A stretch of 45,497 nucleotides of DNA, from contig JAPSLQ010000006.1 of assembly GCA_031180595.1 (NCBI GenBank), positions 1-45,497 on the forward strand. The letters run 5' to 3'. This document shows positions 18,822 through 29,866 of the stretch, in pieces (position 1 is the stretch's first letter; every line of letters begins with the position of its first letter). The position numbers were made by a program, and so were the translations under genes. The notes under the pieces are model-generated. The model ran no database searches, had not been told where the DNA came from, and saw only the letters and a list, made by a program, of their open reading frames with translations. Source of the DNA: Isoptericola sp. (lineage in GTDB: Bacteria > Actinomycetota > Actinomycetes > Actinomycetales > Cellulomonadaceae).

Positions 18822-19475
18822 ATGACCAACCAGCAGAAGAACGTGACCGCGGTGCTCGGCACCAAGCTCGGCATGACGCAGCTGTGGGACGACGCAGGTC
18901 GCCTCGTGCCCGTCACCGTCGTGGCCGTCCCCACGAACGTGGTGACGCAGGTGCGCGCGGCGGAGTCGGACGGCTACGCGGCCGTCCAGCTCGCCGCCGG
19001 CCAGATCGACCCGCGCAAGGTCACCAAGCCGCTCAAGGGCCACTTCGAGAAGGCCGGCGTGACGCCGCGCCGCCACGTGGCCGAGGTCCGCACCTCCGAC
19101 GCCGCCGAGTACACGCTCGGCCAGGAGATCACCGCCGCCGCCTTCGAGGCGGGCGCCGTGGTCGACGTCGTCGGCACCACCAAGGGCAAGGGCACCGCCG
19201 GTGTCATGAAGCGTCACGGCTTCGCCGGCGTGGGTGCCTCGCACGGTGCGCACCGCAACCACCGCAAGCCGGGCTCGATCGGTGGCGCCTCGACGCCGTC
19301 GCGCGTGTTCAAGGGCCTGCGCATGGCCGGTCGGATGGGCCACGTCCGCCAGACCGTCCAGAACCTGACCGTCCACGCGGTCGACGCCGAGAAGGGTCTG
19401 CTGCTCGTCAAGGGCGCGGTTCCCGGCCCCAAGGGTGGCGTCGTCCTCGTGCGTACCGCCGCGAAGGGTGCGTGA
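18822..19475 (+). CDS. rplC: 50S ribosomal protein L3
   Basis: The protein is 217 residues. ATG 18822 has GGAG 6 bp upstream and homology begins at [16 protein letters not shown]. The long loop that reaches toward the peptidyl-transferase centre is present ([20 protein letters not shown], then RKPGSIGG). L3 is an early assembly protein of the 50S subunit. It lies between rpsJ and rplD in the canonical order, with only 5 bp before rplD. Confidence 0.97.
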   Translation: MTNQQKNVTAVLGTKLGMTQLWDDAGRLVPVTVVAVPTNVVTQVRAAESDGYAAVQLAAGQIDPRKVTKPLKGHFEKAGVTPRRHVAEVRTSDAAEYTLGQEITAAAFEAGAVVDVVGTTKGKGTAGVMKRHGFAGVGASHGAHRNHRKPGSIGGASTPSRVFKGLRMAGRMGHVRQTVQNLTVHAVDAEKGLLLVKGAVPGPKGGVVLVRTAAKGA

Positions 19476-19480
19476 CACCA

Positions 19481-20200
19481 ATGGCTAACCAGACCGTCGA
19501 CGTGCTCGACGCCACGGGCAAGAAGGCCGGCACCGCCGAGCTCCCCGCCGAGGTGTTCGACGTCGTCACCAACGTCCCGCTGATCCACCAGGTGGTCGTC
19601 GCGCAGCGCGCCGCGGCCCGTCAGGGCACGCACGCCACCAAGACGCGCGGCGAGGTCCGCGGTGGTGGCAAGAAGCCGTACAAGCAGAAGGGCACCGGCC
19701 GCGCCCGCCAGGGTTCGACGCGCGCCCCGCAGTTCGCCGGCGGTGGCACCGTCCACGGCCCGCAGCCGCGCAAGTACGACCAGCGCACCCCGAAGAAGAT
19801 GAAGGCCGCCGCCCTGCGCGGTGCCCTGTCCGACCGCGCCCGCGCCGGTCGCGTGCACGTCGTGTCGGGCTTCGGCCTCGACGGCGCGCCGTCGACCAAG
19901 ACGGCGGTCAAGACGATCGAGACGCTGACGGACCGCACGCACGTGCTGGTCGTCACGGAGCGTTCGGACGAGCTGACGATCAAGTCGCTCCGCAACGTGG
20001 AGCGGGTCCACCTGCTCCCCGCGGACCAGCTCAACACCTACGACGTGCTCGTCGCCGACGACGTCGTCTTCACCGAGGGCGCGCTCGCCGCGTTCCTCAC
20101 CGGCCCGGCCACGGGCAAGTCGGTGAAGGCCGTCGCCACGGAGACCGAGGCGGACGAGGCGGCCGCCGAGGCCGCGACCACCGAGGAGGCCACCAAGTGA
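19481..20200 (+). CDS. rplD: 50S ribosomal protein L4
   Basis: The protein is 239 residues, starting [17 protein letters not shown]. The exit-tunnel loop is present ([19 protein letters not shown], then [11 protein letters not shown]). After the globular core there is an Ala/Glu/Thr-rich tail of about 25 residues, typical of actinobacterial L4 but absent from E. coli. L4 is an early 50S assembly protein, and in E. coli a repressor of this operon. The stop overlaps the rplW start (GTGA). Confidence 0.97.
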   Translation: MANQTVDVLDATGKKAGTAELPAEVFDVVTNVPLIHQVVVAQRAAARQGTHATKTRGEVRGGGKKPYKQKGTGRARQGSTRAPQFAGGGTVHGPQPRKYDQRTPKKMKAAALRGALSDRARAGRVHVVSGFGLDGAPSTKTAVKTIETLTDRTHVLVVTERSDELTIKSLRNVERVHLLPADQLNTYDVLVADDVVFTEGALAAFLTGPATGKSVKAVATETEADEAAAEAATTEEATK

Positions 20201-20499
20201 CCGCCGTGACGAAGGACCCGCGCGACATCCTGATCGCGCCGGTCGTCTCCGAGAAGTCCTACAACCTCCTCGACGAGGGCAAGTACACCTTCGTCGTGGA
20301 CCCGCGGGCCAACAAGACCGAGATCAAGATCGCGGTCGAGCAGGTCTTCGGCGTCAAGGTCGACTCGGTGAACACGATCAACCGCAAGGGCAAGACGCGC
20401 CGCACGCGCTACGGCCTGGGCAAGCGCAAGGACACGAAGCGCGCGATCGTGACCCTCCGTGAGGGCACGATCGACATCTTCGGTGGTCCGGTCGGCTGA
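20197..20499 (+). CDS. rplW: 50S ribosomal protein L23
   Basis: The protein is 100 residues from GTG 20197, which overlaps the rplD stop by 4 bp (GTGA) and has GGAGG 8 bp upstream. The conserved N-terminal [18 protein letters not shown] and the [15 protein letters not shown] loop are present. L23 lies at the polypeptide exit and is the docking site for trigger factor and the signal recognition particle. A GTG at 20206 is an alternative start but has a worse spacing to the site. Confidence 0.96.
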   Translation: MTAVTKDPRDILIAPVVSEKSYNLLDEGKYTFVVDPRANKTEIKIAVEQVFGVKVDSVNTINRKGKTRRTRYGLGKRKDTKRAIVTLREGTIDIFGGPVG

Positions 20500-20530
20500 G
20501 CCGGACGAGAGCAGATCGAGGACAACTTCC

Positions 20531-21367
<837 letters not shown>

Positions 21368-21381
21368 TAGGAGCCTGACAC

Positions 21382-21663
21382 ATGCCTCGTAGCCTGAAGA
21401 AGGGCCCCTTCGTCGACGACCACCTCCAGAAGAAGGTGGACGCCCAGAACGAGAAGGGGACCAAGAACGTCATCAAGACCTGGTCCCGTCGGTCGGTCAT
21501 CACGCCCGACTTCCTCGGCCACACCTTCGCCGTGCACGACGGCCGCAAGCACGTCCCGGTCTTCGTGACCGAGTCGATGGTCGGCCACAAGCTCGGCGAG
21601 TTCGCGCCCACGCGCACTTTCCGCGGCCACGTGAAGGACGACAAGAAGGGCCGTCGCCGCTGA
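21382..21663 (+). CDS. rpsS: 30S ribosomal protein S19
   Basis: The protein is 93 residues with the standard start [15 protein letters not shown] and the [16 protein letters not shown] motif. S19 sits in the 30S head, forms a heterodimer with S13 and contacts A-site tRNA. AGGAG 8 bp before the ATG is a clear ribosome-binding site. A 44-bp gap precedes rplV. Confidence 0.98.
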   Translation: MPRSLKKGPFVDDHLQKKVDAQNEKGTKNVIKTWSRRSVITPDFLGHTFAVHDGRKHVPVFVTESMVGHKLGEFAPTRTFRGHVKDDKKGRRR

Positions 21664-21707
21664 GCGGCGACGACCCGGACGGTCTGAGAAAAGGAAGCAG
21701 GACAGCA

Positions 21708-22076
21708 ATGGAAGCCAAGGCGCAGGCGCGGTTCGTCCGTGTCACGCCCCAGAAGGCCCGGCGCGTCGTGGACCTCATCCGTGGCAAGCAGGCCGCCGAG
21801 GCCGTCGCGGTGCTGAAGTTCGCGCCGCAGGCCGCGAGCGAGCCCGTCCGCAAGGTCGTGGAGAGCGCGGTCGCGAACGCCCGGGTGAAGGCCGACCGCG
21901 CGAGCGAGCGCTTCGACGAGTCGGACTACTTCGTCTCGGAGGCGTACGTCGACGAGGGCCCGACCCTCAAGCGGTTCCGCCCCCGTGCGCAGGGTCGTGC
22001 GAGCCGGATCCTCAAGCGAACCAGCCACATCACCGTGGTCGTCGCACCGCGTGAGCAGAAGGAAGGGGCCCGATAG
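21708..22076 (+). CDS. rplV: 50S ribosomal protein L22
   Basis: The protein is 122 residues. The core fold ([19 protein letters not shown]) and the long beta-hairpin loop with [20 protein letters not shown] line the exit tunnel, where changes can give macrolide resistance; no deletion is seen. AAGGAAG lies about 10 bp before the ATG. The TAG stop shares a base with the rpsC GTG start, suggesting coupling. Confidence 0.97.
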   Translation: MEAKAQARFVRVTPQKARRVVDLIRGKQAAEAVAVLKFAPQAASEPVRKVVESAVANARVKADRASERFDESDYFVSEAYVDEGPTLKRFRPRAQGRASRILKRTSHITVVVAPREQKEGAR

Positions 22077-22912
22077 TGGGGCAGAAGGTTCACCCGCACG
22101 GGTACCGCCTCGGCATCACCACCGACCACCGGTCGCGCTGGTTCGCCGACAGCACCAAGCCTGGTCAGCGGTACCGCGACTACGTCCGCGAGGACGTCCA
22201 GATCCGCAAGCTCATGAGCACCGGCCTCGAGCGAGCCGGCATCTCCAAGGTCGAGATCGAGCGCACCCGCGACCGCGTCCGCGTGGACATCCACACGGCG
22301 CGCCCGGGCATCGTGATCGGCCGCCGGGGTGCCGAGGCCGACCGCATCCGCGGCGAGCTCGAGAAGCTCACGGGCAAGCAGGTCCAGCTGAACATCCTCG
22401 AGGTCAAGAACGCGGAGATCGACGCGCAGCTCGTCGCGCAGGGCATCGCCGAGCAGCTGGCGAGCCGCGTCTCGTTCCGCCGCGCCATGCGCAAGGGCAT
22501 CCAGTCCGCGCAGCGCGCCGGCGCCAAGGGCATCCGCGTGCAGGTCTCGGGCCGCCTCGGCGGCGCCGAGATGAGCCGGTCGGAGTTCTACCGCGAGGGT
22601 CGTGTGCCGCTGCACACGCTGCGCGCGAACATCGACTTCGGCTTCTTCGAGGCCCGCACCACCTTCGGCCGCATCGGCGTCAAGGTGTGGATCTACAAGG
22701 GCGACATCACCGAGAAGGAGTTCGCCGCGCAGCAGGCCGCCGCCGCGCCCCGTCAGGGTCGTGGTCGTGGTCCCGAGCGTGGGGAGCGCCGCGGCGGTGG
22801 CCGTCGCCCGGAGCGTACCGAGCGTCCGGCCCAGCCCGCCGCCGAGGCGGCTGCGTCCGACGCGGCCCCGGCCGAGCAGGCTGCGGCCCCCGAGTCCGGA
22901 ACGGAGGCCTGA
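22076..22912 (+). CDS. rpsC: 30S ribosomal protein S3 with long C-terminal tail
   Basis: The protein is 278 residues from GTG 22076. The KH domain ([20 protein letters not shown]) and the C-terminal domain with [20 protein letters not shown] are conserved; S3 shapes the mRNA entry channel with S4 and S5. After about residue 220 a low-complexity tail follows, first Arg/Gly-rich ([17 protein letters not shown]) and then Ala/Pro/Glu-rich, about 55 residues longer than E. coli S3. Such tails are common in actinobacterial S3; their function is not established. The start overlaps the rplV stop. Confidence 0.97.
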   Translation: MGQKVHPHGYRLGITTDHRSRWFADSTKPGQRYRDYVREDVQIRKLMSTGLERAGISKVEIERTRDRVRVDIHTARPGIVIGRRGAEADRIRGELEKLTGKQVQLNILEVKNAEIDAQLVAQGIAEQLASRVSFRRAMRKGIQSAQRAGAKGIRVQVSGRLGGAEMSRSEFYREGRVPLHTLRANIDFGFFEARTTFGRIGVKVWIYKGDITEKEFAAQQAAAAPRQGRGRGPERGERRGGGRRPERTERPAQPAAEAAASDAAPAEQAAAPESGTEA

Positions 22913-22914
22913 GC

Positions 22915-23334
22915 ATGCTGATCCCCCGCAGGCTCAAGCACCGCAAGCAGCACCACCCCTCGCGCTCCGGCGCGGCCAAGGGTGGCACCACGATCGCGTT
23001 CGGCGACTACGGCATCCAGGCCCTCGAGCCCGCCTACGTCACCAACCGCCAGATCGAGGCTGCGCGTATCGCGATGACCCGCCACATCAAGCGTGGCGGC
23101 AAGGTCTGGATCAACATCTACCCGGACCGCCCCCTGACCAAGAAGCCCGCCGAGACCCGCATGGGTTCCGGCAAGGGCTCGCCCGAGTGGTGGGTCGCCA
23201 ACGTCAAGCCCGGCCGCATCGTCTTCGAGCTGGCCGGTGTCCCGGAGCCGCTGGCCCGCGAGGCCATGCGCCGTGCGATCCACAAGCTCCCGATGAAGTG
23301 CCGTTTCGTGGTGCGCGAGGGTGGTGCGAACTGA
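22915..23334 (+). CDS. rplP: 50S ribosomal protein L16
   Basis: The protein is 139 residues starting [15 protein letters not shown], with the [19 protein letters not shown] segment and an Arg-rich N terminus. L16 binds near the A-site tRNA elbow and organises the peptidyl-transferase region. ATG 22915 lies 2 bp after the rpsC stop with GGAGG upstream inside rpsC. The stop overlaps the rpmC start (TGATG). Confidence 0.98.
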   Translation: MLIPRRLKHRKQHHPSRSGAAKGGTTIAFGDYGIQALEPAYVTNRQIEAARIAMTRHIKRGGKVWINIYPDRPLTKKPAETRMGSGKGSPEWWVANVKPGRIVFELAGVPEPLAREAMRRAIHKLPMKCRFVVREGGAN

Positions 23335-23573
23335 TGGCAGTCGGAACCAAGGGCCTGGCGCCCGCCGACCTGGACGGCTTCGACGACGAGAAGCTCGTCG
23401 CCGAGCTGAAGAAGGCCAAGGAGGAGCTCTTCAACCTCCGTTTCCAGGCCGCCACCGGCCAGCTGGAGACCCACGGCCGGATCAAGGCCGTGAAGCGCGA
23501 CATCGCGCGGATCTACACGATCCTGCGGGAGCGCGAGCTCGGCATCCGTACGGCCCCGAGCGTGAGTGAGTGA
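23334..23573 (+). CDS. rpmC: 50S ribosomal protein L29
   Basis: The protein is 79 residues: two long helices with [18 protein letters not shown] and [16 protein letters not shown], the L29 signature. It lies at the exit tunnel next to L23. Its N terminus (about 15 residues before the core) is longer than in E. coli. The ATG overlaps the rplP stop, so it is probably translated by coupling. Confidence 0.97.
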   Translation: MAVGTKGLAPADLDGFDDEKLVAELKKAKEELFNLRFQAATGQLETHGRIKAVKRDIARIYTILRERELGIRTAPSVSE

Positions 23574-23580
23574 GGCACCG

Positions 23581-23877
23581 ATGAGTGAGAGCACGAACAC
23601 CGCCGCCGGCGCCGAGCAGGTGACCGAGCGCGGCACCCGCAAGGTGCGCCGCGGCTACGTCGTCAGCGACAAGATGGAGAAGACCATCGTCGTCGAGGTC
23701 GAGGACCGCGTGAAGCACCCCCTCTACGGCAAGGTCATGCGCCGCACCAACAAGGTGAAGGCGCACGACGAGCAGAACACCGCCGGCATCGGCGACCTGG
23801 TCGTCATCATGGAGACCCGCCCGCTGTCCGCGACCAAGCGGTGGCGCCTGGTGGAGATCCTCGAGAAGGCCAAGTGA
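23581..23877 (+). CDS. rpsQ: 30S ribosomal protein S17
   Basis: The protein is 98 residues from ATG 23581, 7 bp after rpmC, with GAGG 5 bp upstream. A GTG at 23566 is in frame but overlaps rpmC. The OB-fold is clear: [22 protein letters not shown] and [23 protein letters not shown]17 is a primary binder of 16S rRNA in the body. The first ~20 residues are a variable extension. It is the last gene of the S10 operon; a hairpin follows. Confidence 0.97.
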   Translation: MSESTNTAAGAEQVTERGTRKVRRGYVVSDKMEKTIVVEVEDRVKHPLYGKVMRRTNKVKAHDEQNTAGIGDLVVIMETRPLSATKRWRLVEILEKAK

Positions 23878-23883
23878 CCTTCG

Positions 23884-23924
23884 GCCGTGGCGGGCCGTGA
23901 CACACGTATGCGGCCCGCCACGGC
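23884..23924 (+). terminator. Hairpin between the S10 and spc operons
   Basis: A 14-bp stem (23884-23897 with 23911-23924) with a 13-nt loop begins 7 nt after the rpsQ stop. There is no U-tract. It marks the S10/spc boundary. No convincing promoter was seen between it and rplN, so the hairpin may be only a partial terminator. Confidence 0.6.
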
Positions 23925-23956
23925 TCACACAGCAACTATCCGTTCGGCCAGGCTCG

Positions 23957-23972
23957 CCCGGTACGTACCGGG
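23957..23972. repeat. 16-bp perfect palindrome upstream of rplN
   Basis: CCCGGTACGTACCGGG is a perfect 16-bp palindrome 34 bp before the rplN start. It may be an operator-like site or a small hairpin with an ACGT loop in the spc leader. Confidence 0.6.
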
Positions 23973-24005
23973 ACGAGAACCAGCTCGACGACAGGAGATC
24001 AATCG

Positions 24006-24374
24006 ATGATCCAGCAGGAGTCGCGACTTCGGGTCGCCGACAACACGGGTGCCAAGGAGATCCTCTGCATCCGCGTTCTCGGTGGTTCGGGTCGCCGCTA
24101 CGCCGGTATCGGCGACACCATCGTCGCCACCGTCAAGGACGCGATCCCGGGCGGCAACGTGAAGAAGGGCGACGTGGTCAAGGCCGTCGTCGTCCGGACC
24201 GCCAAGGAGCGCCGCCGTCCCGACGGTTCCTACATCAAGTTCGACGAGAACGCCGCCGTGATCCTGAAGAACGACGGCGAGCCTCGTGGCACCCGTATCT
24301 TCGGGCCGGTCGGCCGTGAGCTGCGTGACAAGCGGTTCATGAAGATCATCTCGCTCGCCCCGGAGGTGCTCTGA
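24006..24374 (+). CDS. rplN: 50S ribosomal protein L14
   Basis: The protein is 122 residues, the universal length, starting [19 protein letters not shown], with the [20 protein letters not shown] core. L14 lies at the subunit interface and with L19 forms an inter-subunit bridge. AGGAGAT precedes the ATG. It is the first gene of the spc operon. rplX follows after 2 bp. Confidence 0.98.
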   Translation: MIQQESRLRVADNTGAKEILCIRVLGGSGRRYAGIGDTIVATVKDAIPGGNVKKGDVVKAVVVRTAKERRRPDGSYIKFDENAAVILKNDGEPRGTRIFGPVGRELRDKRFMKIISLAPEVL

Positions 24375-24376
24375 CC

Positions 24377-24718
24377 ATGGCGAAGATCAAGAAGGGCGAC
24401 CAGGTGATCGTCATCGCCGGTCGCGACAAGGGCAAGACGGGCCGCGTCCTCGAGGTCCTCAAGGACTCCGACCGCGTCGTGGTCGAGGGCGTGCAGCGCG
24501 TGACGAAGCACGTCAAGGCCGGCCAGACGGCGCGTGGCACCCGTACCGGCGGCATCGAGACCGTCGAGGCGCCGATCCACGTGTCCAACGTGATGCTCGT
24601 CGACCCGGAGACCAAGAAGCCCACCCGTGTCGGTCTCCGCACCGAGCAGGTCGAGCGCGACGGTCGTACCCGCACGGTCCGCGTGCGCTACGCCAAGCGT
24701 TCCGGGAAGGACATCTGA
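24377..24718 (+). CDS. rplX: 50S ribosomal protein L24
   Basis: The protein is 113 residues with the KOW motif [20 protein letters not shown] near the N terminus and the KKPTRVGLR segment further on. L24 is an assembly initiator of the 50S subunit near the tunnel exit. Its ATG is 2 bp after rplN and its stop overlaps rplE (TGATG), so these genes are translated together. Confidence 0.97.
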   Translation: MAKIKKGDQVIVIAGRDKGKTGRVLEVLKDSDRVVVEGVQRVTKHVKAGQTARGTRTGGIETVEAPIHVSNVMLVDPETKKPTRVGLRTEQVERDGRTRTVRVRYAKRSGKDI

Positions 24719-25290
24719 TGACCGAGACCACTCTCGAGGCCCCGGCCCTGCCGCGCCTCAAGCAGAAGTACCGCGAGGAGATCCTCCCGGGCCTCCGCGA
24801 GGAGTTCGGCCACGCCAACGTCCACCAGGTCGCCGGTCTGACGAAGATCGTCGTCAACATGGGTGTCGGTGACGCCGCCAAGGACTCCAAGCTGATCGAG
24901 GGCGCCATCCGCGACCTGACCGCGATCACCGGTCAGAAGCCGCAGGTCACGAAGGCCCGCAAGTCCATCGCGCAGTTCAAGCTGCGCGAGGGGATGCCGA
25001 TCGGGGCGCACGTGACGCTCCGCGGCGACCGCATGTGGGAGTTCCTCGACCGCCTGCTGTCGACCGCCCTGCCGCGCATCCGCGACTTCCGCGGCCTGTC
25101 GCCCAAGCAGTTCGACGGCCACGGGAACTACACCTTCGGCCTCACGGAGCAGTCGATGTTCCACGAGATCGACCAGGACAAGATCGATCGCGTCCGCGGC
25201 ATGGACATCACGATCGTGACGACGGCGACGACCGACGACGAGGGCCGCTCCCTGCTGCGCCGTCTCGGCTTCCCCTTCAAGGAGAACTGA
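24718..25290 (+). CDS. rplE: 50S ribosomal protein L5
   Basis: The protein is 190 residues with the L5 signatures [31 protein letters not shown] and [17 protein letters not shown]5 carries 5S rRNA in the central protuberance and contacts P-site tRNA. About 10 N-terminal residues precede the conserved core. The start overlaps rplX; rpsN begins 1 bp after the stop. Confidence 0.98.
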   Translation: MTETTLEAPALPRLKQKYREEILPGLREEFGHANVHQVAGLTKIVVNMGVGDAAKDSKLIEGAIRDLTAITGQKPQVTKARKSIAQFKLREGMPIGAHVTLRGDRMWEFLDRLLSTALPRIRDFRGLSPKQFDGHGNYTFGLTEQSMFHEIDQDKIDRVRGMDITIVTTATTDDEGRSLLRRLGFPFKEN

Positions 25291-25291
25291 C

Positions 25292-25477
25292 ATGGCGAAG
25301 AAGGCCCTGATCAACAAGGCGAACGCCAAGCCGAAGTTCGCGGTTCGCGCCTACTCCCGGTGCCAGCGGTGCGGCCGCCCGCACTCGGTCTACCGCAAGT
25401 TCGGCCTGTGCCGGATCTGCCTGCGGGAGATGGCCCACCGCGGCGAGCTCCCCGGCGTCACCAAGAGCAGCTGGTAA
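25292..25477 (+). CDS. rpsN: 30S ribosomal protein S14, zinc-binding type (S14Z)
   Basis: The protein is 61 residues, the short zinc-containing form. Four cysteines form the ribbon: Cys24, Cys27, Cys40 and Cys43 (CQRCG and CRIC). S14 sits in the 30S head near S3 and S10. Many actinobacteria also encode a longer zinc-independent paralogue, induced by zinc starvation through Zur; none is seen in this window. AAGGAG inside rplE is the likely ribosome-binding site. Confidence 0.98.
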   Translation: MAKKALINKANAKPKFAVRAYSRCQRCGRPHSVYRKFGLCRICLREMAHRGELPGVTKSSW

Positions 25478-25495
25478 ATCAACTACGCCGCAGGT

Positions 25496-25522
25496 CCGGG
25501 CGGTGCACGACGCACCGCCCGG
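25496..25522 (+). terminator. Hairpin inside the spc operon, between rpsN and rpsH
   Basis: An 11-bp perfect stem (CCGGGCGGTGC with GCACCGCCCGG) and a 5-nt ACGAC loop lie 18 nt after the rpsN stop, in a 74-bp gap. Most other gaps in this operon are under 20 bp. It may act as an attenuator, an RNA-processing site or a protein-binding element; no U-tract follows. Confidence 0.5.
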
Positions 25523-25551
25523 ATACCCCGGCGAGGAAGGGCTAGAGCCCA

Positions 25552-25950
25552 ATGACGATGACCGACCCGATCGCAGACATGCTGACGCGTCTGCGCAACG
25601 CGAACTCGGCGCACCACGACACGGTGACCATGCCGTTCTCCAAGCTGAAGTCGCACATCGCAGAGATCCTGCAGGCCGAGGGCTACATCGCCGGCTGGAG
25701 CGTCGAGGACGCGAAGGTGGGCAAGAACCTCACCCTGACGCTCAAGTACGGCCCGAGCCGCGAGCGCGCCCTGACCGGCGTGCGCCGCGTGTCGAAGCCC
25801 GGCCTGCGCGTGTACGCGAAGTCCACCAACCTGCCCAAGGTCCTCGGCGGCCTGGGCGTGGCGATCCTGTCCACGTCCTCCGGTCTCCTGACCGACAAGC
25901 AGGCCCAGGCCAAGGGCGTCGGCGGGGAAGTCCTCGCCTACGTCTGGTAA
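25552..25950 (+). CDS. rpsH: 30S ribosomal protein S8
   Basis: The protein is 132 residues. It begins with the typical [15 protein letters not shown] (ATG 25558); ATG 25552 adds two residues and is the likelier start, since GAGGAAGGG lies upstream. The C-terminal half ends in GGEVLAYVW, the S8 signature. S8 is a primary 16S rRNA binder and in E. coli represses the spc operon by binding mRNA. The hairpin just upstream is therefore of interest. rplF follows after 19 bp. Confidence 0.98.
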   Translation: MTMTDPIADMLTRLRNANSAHHDTVTMPFSKLKSHIAEILQAEGYIAGWSVEDAKVGKNLTLTLKYGPSRERALTGVRRVSKPGLRVYAKSTNLPKVLGGLGVAILSTSSGLLTDKQAQAKGVGGEVLAYVW

Positions 25951-25969
25951 TCCGGAAAGGAGACAAGCC

Positions 25970-26506
25970 ATGTCTCGAATCGGCAAGCTCCCCGTTCCGG
26001 TCCCGGCCGGCGTGGACGTCACCATCAGCGGCGCGCTCGTGACGATCAAGGGCCCCAAGGGGACCCTCGACCACACGGTGCCCGCCCCCATCACGGTCGC
26101 TCAGGAGGACGGCACGCTCGTCGTGTCCCGTCCCGACGACGAGCGCTCGTCCCGTGCGCTGCACGGCCTCACCCGTACGCTCCTCGCCAACATCGTCACC
26201 GGTGTCACGCAGGGCTACGAGAAGAAGCTCGAGATCGTCGGCACCGGTTACCGCGTGACGGCGAAGGGCCAGGACCTCGAGTTCGCGCTCGGGTTCTCGC
26301 ACCCGGTCACGGTCACGCCGCCGGAGGGCATCACCTTCACGGTCGAGAGCCCGACGAAGTTCGCGGTCGCCGGCATCGACAAGCAGCAGGTCGGCGAGGT
26401 CGCAGCGAACATCCGCAAGATCCGCAAGCCCGAGCCCTACAAGGGCAAGGGCGTGCGCTACGCCGGCGAGGTCGTCCGCCGCAAGGTCGGAAAGGCTGGT
26501 AAGTGA
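25970..26506 (+). CDS. rplF: 50S ribosomal protein L6
   Basis: The protein is 178 residues starting [17 protein letters not shown], with the C-terminal signature around [25 protein letters not shown]6 binds near the sarcin-ricin loop and the factor-binding site. GGAAAGGAG precedes the ATG. The TGA stop overlaps the rplR ATG. Confidence 0.98.
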   Translation: MSRIGKLPVPVPAGVDVTISGALVTIKGPKGTLDHTVPAPITVAQEDGTLVVSRPDDERSSRALHGLTRTLLANIVTGVTQGYEKKLEIVGTGYRVTAKGQDLEFALGFSHPVTVTPPEGITFTVESPTKFAVAGIDKQQVGEVAANIRKIRKPEPYKGKGVRYAGEVVRRKVGKAGK

Positions 26507-26877
26507 TGGCTCTCAAGGTTCTGGGCAAGGGCAAGGCCGTCGCTCGTCAGCGCCGCCACCTCCGCCTGCGCAAGAAGATCAAGGGCACCGCGGCGCGTCC
26601 GCGCCTCGTCGTGACCCGCTCCTCGCGCCACATGGTGGCGCAGGTCGTGGACGACACGGTCGGCAAGACCGTCGCCTCCGCCTCGACGCTCGAGGCCGAC
26701 CTGCGTGCGCTCGACGGCGACAAGACCGCCAAGGCCCGCAAGGTCGGCGAGCTGGTCGCCGAGCGTGCCAAGGCTGCCGGCGTCGACTCCGTGGTCTTCG
26801 ACCGCGGCGGCAACAAGTACCACGGTCGGGTGGCTGCGGTCGCCGACGGCGCCAGGGAAGCGGGGCTGGCCCTGTGA
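26506..26877 (+). CDS. rplR: 50S ribosomal protein L18
   Basis: The protein is 123 residues with an Arg-rich N terminus ([20 protein letters not shown]) and the [11 protein letters not shown] and [11 protein letters not shown] segments. L18 binds 5S rRNA with L5. The ATG at 26506 overlaps the rplF stop. The TGA stop in turn overlaps an ATG that opens a 14-codon ORF, an unusual arrangement at this locus. Confidence 0.97.
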   Translation: MALKVLGKGKAVARQRRHLRLRKKIKGTAARPRLVVTRSSRHMVAQVVDDTVGKTVASASTLEADLRALDGDKTAKARKVGELVAERAKAAGVDSVVFDRGGNKYHGRVAAVADGAREAGLAL

Positions 26878-26921
26878 TGGCTGACATCCGCGAGTTCGCA
26901 CGGAAGATGAGGATCCTCTGA
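26877..26921 (+). CDS. 14-codon mini-ORF coupled to rplR and rpsE
   Basis: An ATG at 26877 shares a base with the rplR stop (TGATG) and runs 14 codons ([14 protein letters not shown]) to a TGA that shares a base with the rpsE ATG. It holds the only purine-rich stretch (GATGAGGA) near rpsE. It could be a relay that carries terminating ribosomes from rplR to rpsE, or a chance reading frame in a 43-bp gap. The peptide is not recognised. Confidence 0.4.
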   Translation: MADIREFARKMRIL

Positions 26922-27586
26922 TGGCTGCAGGGCAGCGCACCGGCGCCCCCCAGGGCGCCAACGAGTCCAAGAACGACGGCCGCCGCTCCAACCGGCGCGA
27001 CGACCGCCGCGGTGACCGCCGCGGCGACGCGGCCGAGAAGAACGCCTTCGTCGAGCGCGTCGTGACGATCAACCGCGTCGCCAAGGTCGTCAAGGGCGGT
27101 CGTCGCTTCAGCTTCACCGCGCTGGTCGTGGTGGGCGACGGCGACGGCACGGTCGGTGTCGGCTACGGCAAGGCCAAGGAGGTGCCCGCGGCGATCGCCA
27201 AGGGTGTCGAGGAGGCGAAGAAGAACTTCTTCCGCGTCCCTCGCATCCAGGGCACCATCCCGCACCCGGTCCAGGGTGAGGCGGCCGCCGGTGTCGTGTT
27301 CCTGCGCCCGGCCTCGCCGGGTACCGGTGTGATCGCCGGTGGTCCGGTCCGCGCCGTGCTCGAGTGCGCCGGCATCCACGACGTCCTGAGCAAGTCGCTC
27401 GGCTCGTCGAACTCGATCAACATCGTGCACGCGACCGTCGCGGCCCTCAAGGGTCTCGAGGAGCCGGCCGCCGTGGCCGCGCGCCGTGGTCTGCCGCTCG
27501 AGGACGTGGCCCCGGCCGCGCTCCTGCGCGCGCAGGCCGCCGGTCTCGCCGACAAGGCCGAGAAGGCCGAGAAGGTGGGTGCGTGA
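26921..27586 (+). CDS. rpsE: 30S ribosomal protein S5
   Basis: The protein is 221 residues. A hydrophilic Arg/Asp/Gly-rich N-terminal extension of about 40 residues (with [12 protein letters not shown]) precedes the conserved [20 protein letters not shown] domain. The second domain with [20 protein letters not shown] is intact. S5 contributes to accuracy and mRNA helicase activity at the entry channel; changes near its N-terminal loop give spectinomycin resistance elsewhere. The start overlaps the mini-ORF stop, and the stop overlaps rpmD. Confidence 0.97.
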   Translation: MAAGQRTGAPQGANESKNDGRRSNRRDDRRGDRRGDAAEKNAFVERVVTINRVAKVVKGGRRFSFTALVVVGDGDGTVGVGYGKAKEVPAAIAKGVEEAKKNFFRVPRIQGTIPHPVQGEAAAGVVFLRPASPGTGVIAGGPVRAVLECAGIHDVLSKSLGSSNSINIVHATVAALKGLEEPAAVAARRGLPLEDVAPAALLRAQAAGLADKAEKAEKVGA

Positions 27587-27768
27587 TGGCTCGACTGAAG
27601 GTCACCCAGGTCAAGTCCGCCATCGGCGGCAAGCAGAACCAGCGCGACACGCTGCGGACCCTCGGCCTCAAGCGGATCGGCGACACCGCCGTGAAGGAGG
27701 ACCGCCCGGAGATCCGCGGCATGGTCGCCACGGTGGCGCACCTCGTCACCGTCGAGGAGGTCGAGTAA
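27586..27768 (+). CDS. rpmD: 50S ribosomal protein L30
   Basis: The protein is 60 residues, starting [21 protein letters not shown] and containing [12 protein letters not shown], the L30 signature. It is a small structural protein of the 50S subunit. The ATG overlaps the rpsE stop (TGATG), and rplO starts 3 bp after the TAA, so translation is probably coupled on both sides. Confidence 0.97.
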   Translation: MARLKVTQVKSAIGGKQNQRDTLRTLGLKRIGDTAVKEDRPEIRGMVATVAHLVTVEEVE

Positions 27769-27771
27769 GCA

Positions 27772-28251
27772 ATGGCCGACAAGACTGAGCGGAACGACCC
27801 GAAGGCGGCCCAGCCGCTCAAGGTCCACCACCTGCGTCCGGCCCCCGGCGCCAAGACCGCCAAGACCCGCGTGGGTCGTGGTGAGGCGTCGAAGGGCAAG
27901 ACGGCGGGCCGCGGTACCAAGGGGTCGAAGGCTCGCAACCAGGTTCCCGAGCGCTTCGAGGGTGGGCAGATGCCTCTGCACATGCGCCTCCCGAAGCTGC
28001 GCGGGTTCAAGAACCCGTTCCGCGTCGAGTACCAGGTCGTCAACCTGGACAAGCTCGCCGCGCTGTACCCGGAGGGTGGCTCCGTCACCGTCCAGGACCT
28101 CGTCGCCAAGGGCGCGGTCCGCAAGGGGCAGCCGGTGAAGGTGCTCGGCACGGGCGAGATCGCCGTCAAGCTGGACATCGCGGTCGACGCGGTCTCCGGC
28201 TCCGCCAAGGAGAAGATCCTGGCGGCCGGCGGTTCGGTCTCGGAGGACTGA
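27772..28251 (+). CDS. rplO: 50S ribosomal protein L15
   Basis: The protein is 159 residues. The Gly/Lys-rich loop ([20 protein letters not shown]) and the [18 protein letters not shown] segment are typical. L15 is a late 50S assembly protein. GGAGG in the end of rpmD serves as the ribosome-binding site. A strong hairpin follows, so the ribosomal part of the spc operon ends here, with secY starting anew. Confidence 0.97.
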   Translation: MADKTERNDPKAAQPLKVHHLRPAPGAKTAKTRVGRGEASKGKTAGRGTKGSKARNQVPERFEGGQMPLHMRLPKLRGFKNPFRVEYQVVNLDKLAALYPEGGSVTVQDLVAKGAVRKGQPVKVLGTGEIAVKLDIAVDAVSGSAKEKILAAGGSVSED

Positions 28252-28259
28252 CACGTCCG

Positions 28260-28295
28260 GCAGGGCCGGTGGCGCGCACGCGCTACCGGCCCTGC
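28260..28295 (+). terminator. Terminator after rplO
   Basis: A 16-bp stem (28260-28275 with 28280-28295) with one G-U pair and a GCAC tetraloop starts 9 nt after the rplO stop. No U-tract. Confidence 0.78.
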
Positions 28296-28364
28296 GTGCG
28301 TTCCCGGGGTCGTCCGGCCGACCGTTCGCCACGCGCCGGACGGACCCCGATCTCCGGACGTGGT

Positions 28365-28393
28365 CTGGATCACGTCCCAGGGACACGTAGAAT
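28365..28393 (+). promoter_or_regulatory. Candidate promoter of secY-adk-map
   Basis: TAGAAT at 28388-28393 is an excellent -10 box. The -35 region (CTGGAT at 28365-28370, 17 bp upstream) is weak. The leader before secY would be about 170 nt. No gene was recognised in the 316-bp gap 28252-28567. Confidence 0.55.
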
Positions 28394-28567
28394 CCGACAC
28401 GGTCCGGCCGCACGGCCAGGTGCGGCGACAGCCGGGCACGGCCAGGCCGGACCGACGACCGAGTCGGCACACCCGTGCCGCGGGCACGGCGCCCGCGTGC
28501 GGGCGTGCCACCATCGCCGGGGCGACCCGGCGACACGACAACCCGCCTCGGCGGGCCAGGAGGATAG

Positions 28568-29862
<1,295 letters not shown>

Positions 29863-29866
<4 letters not shown>

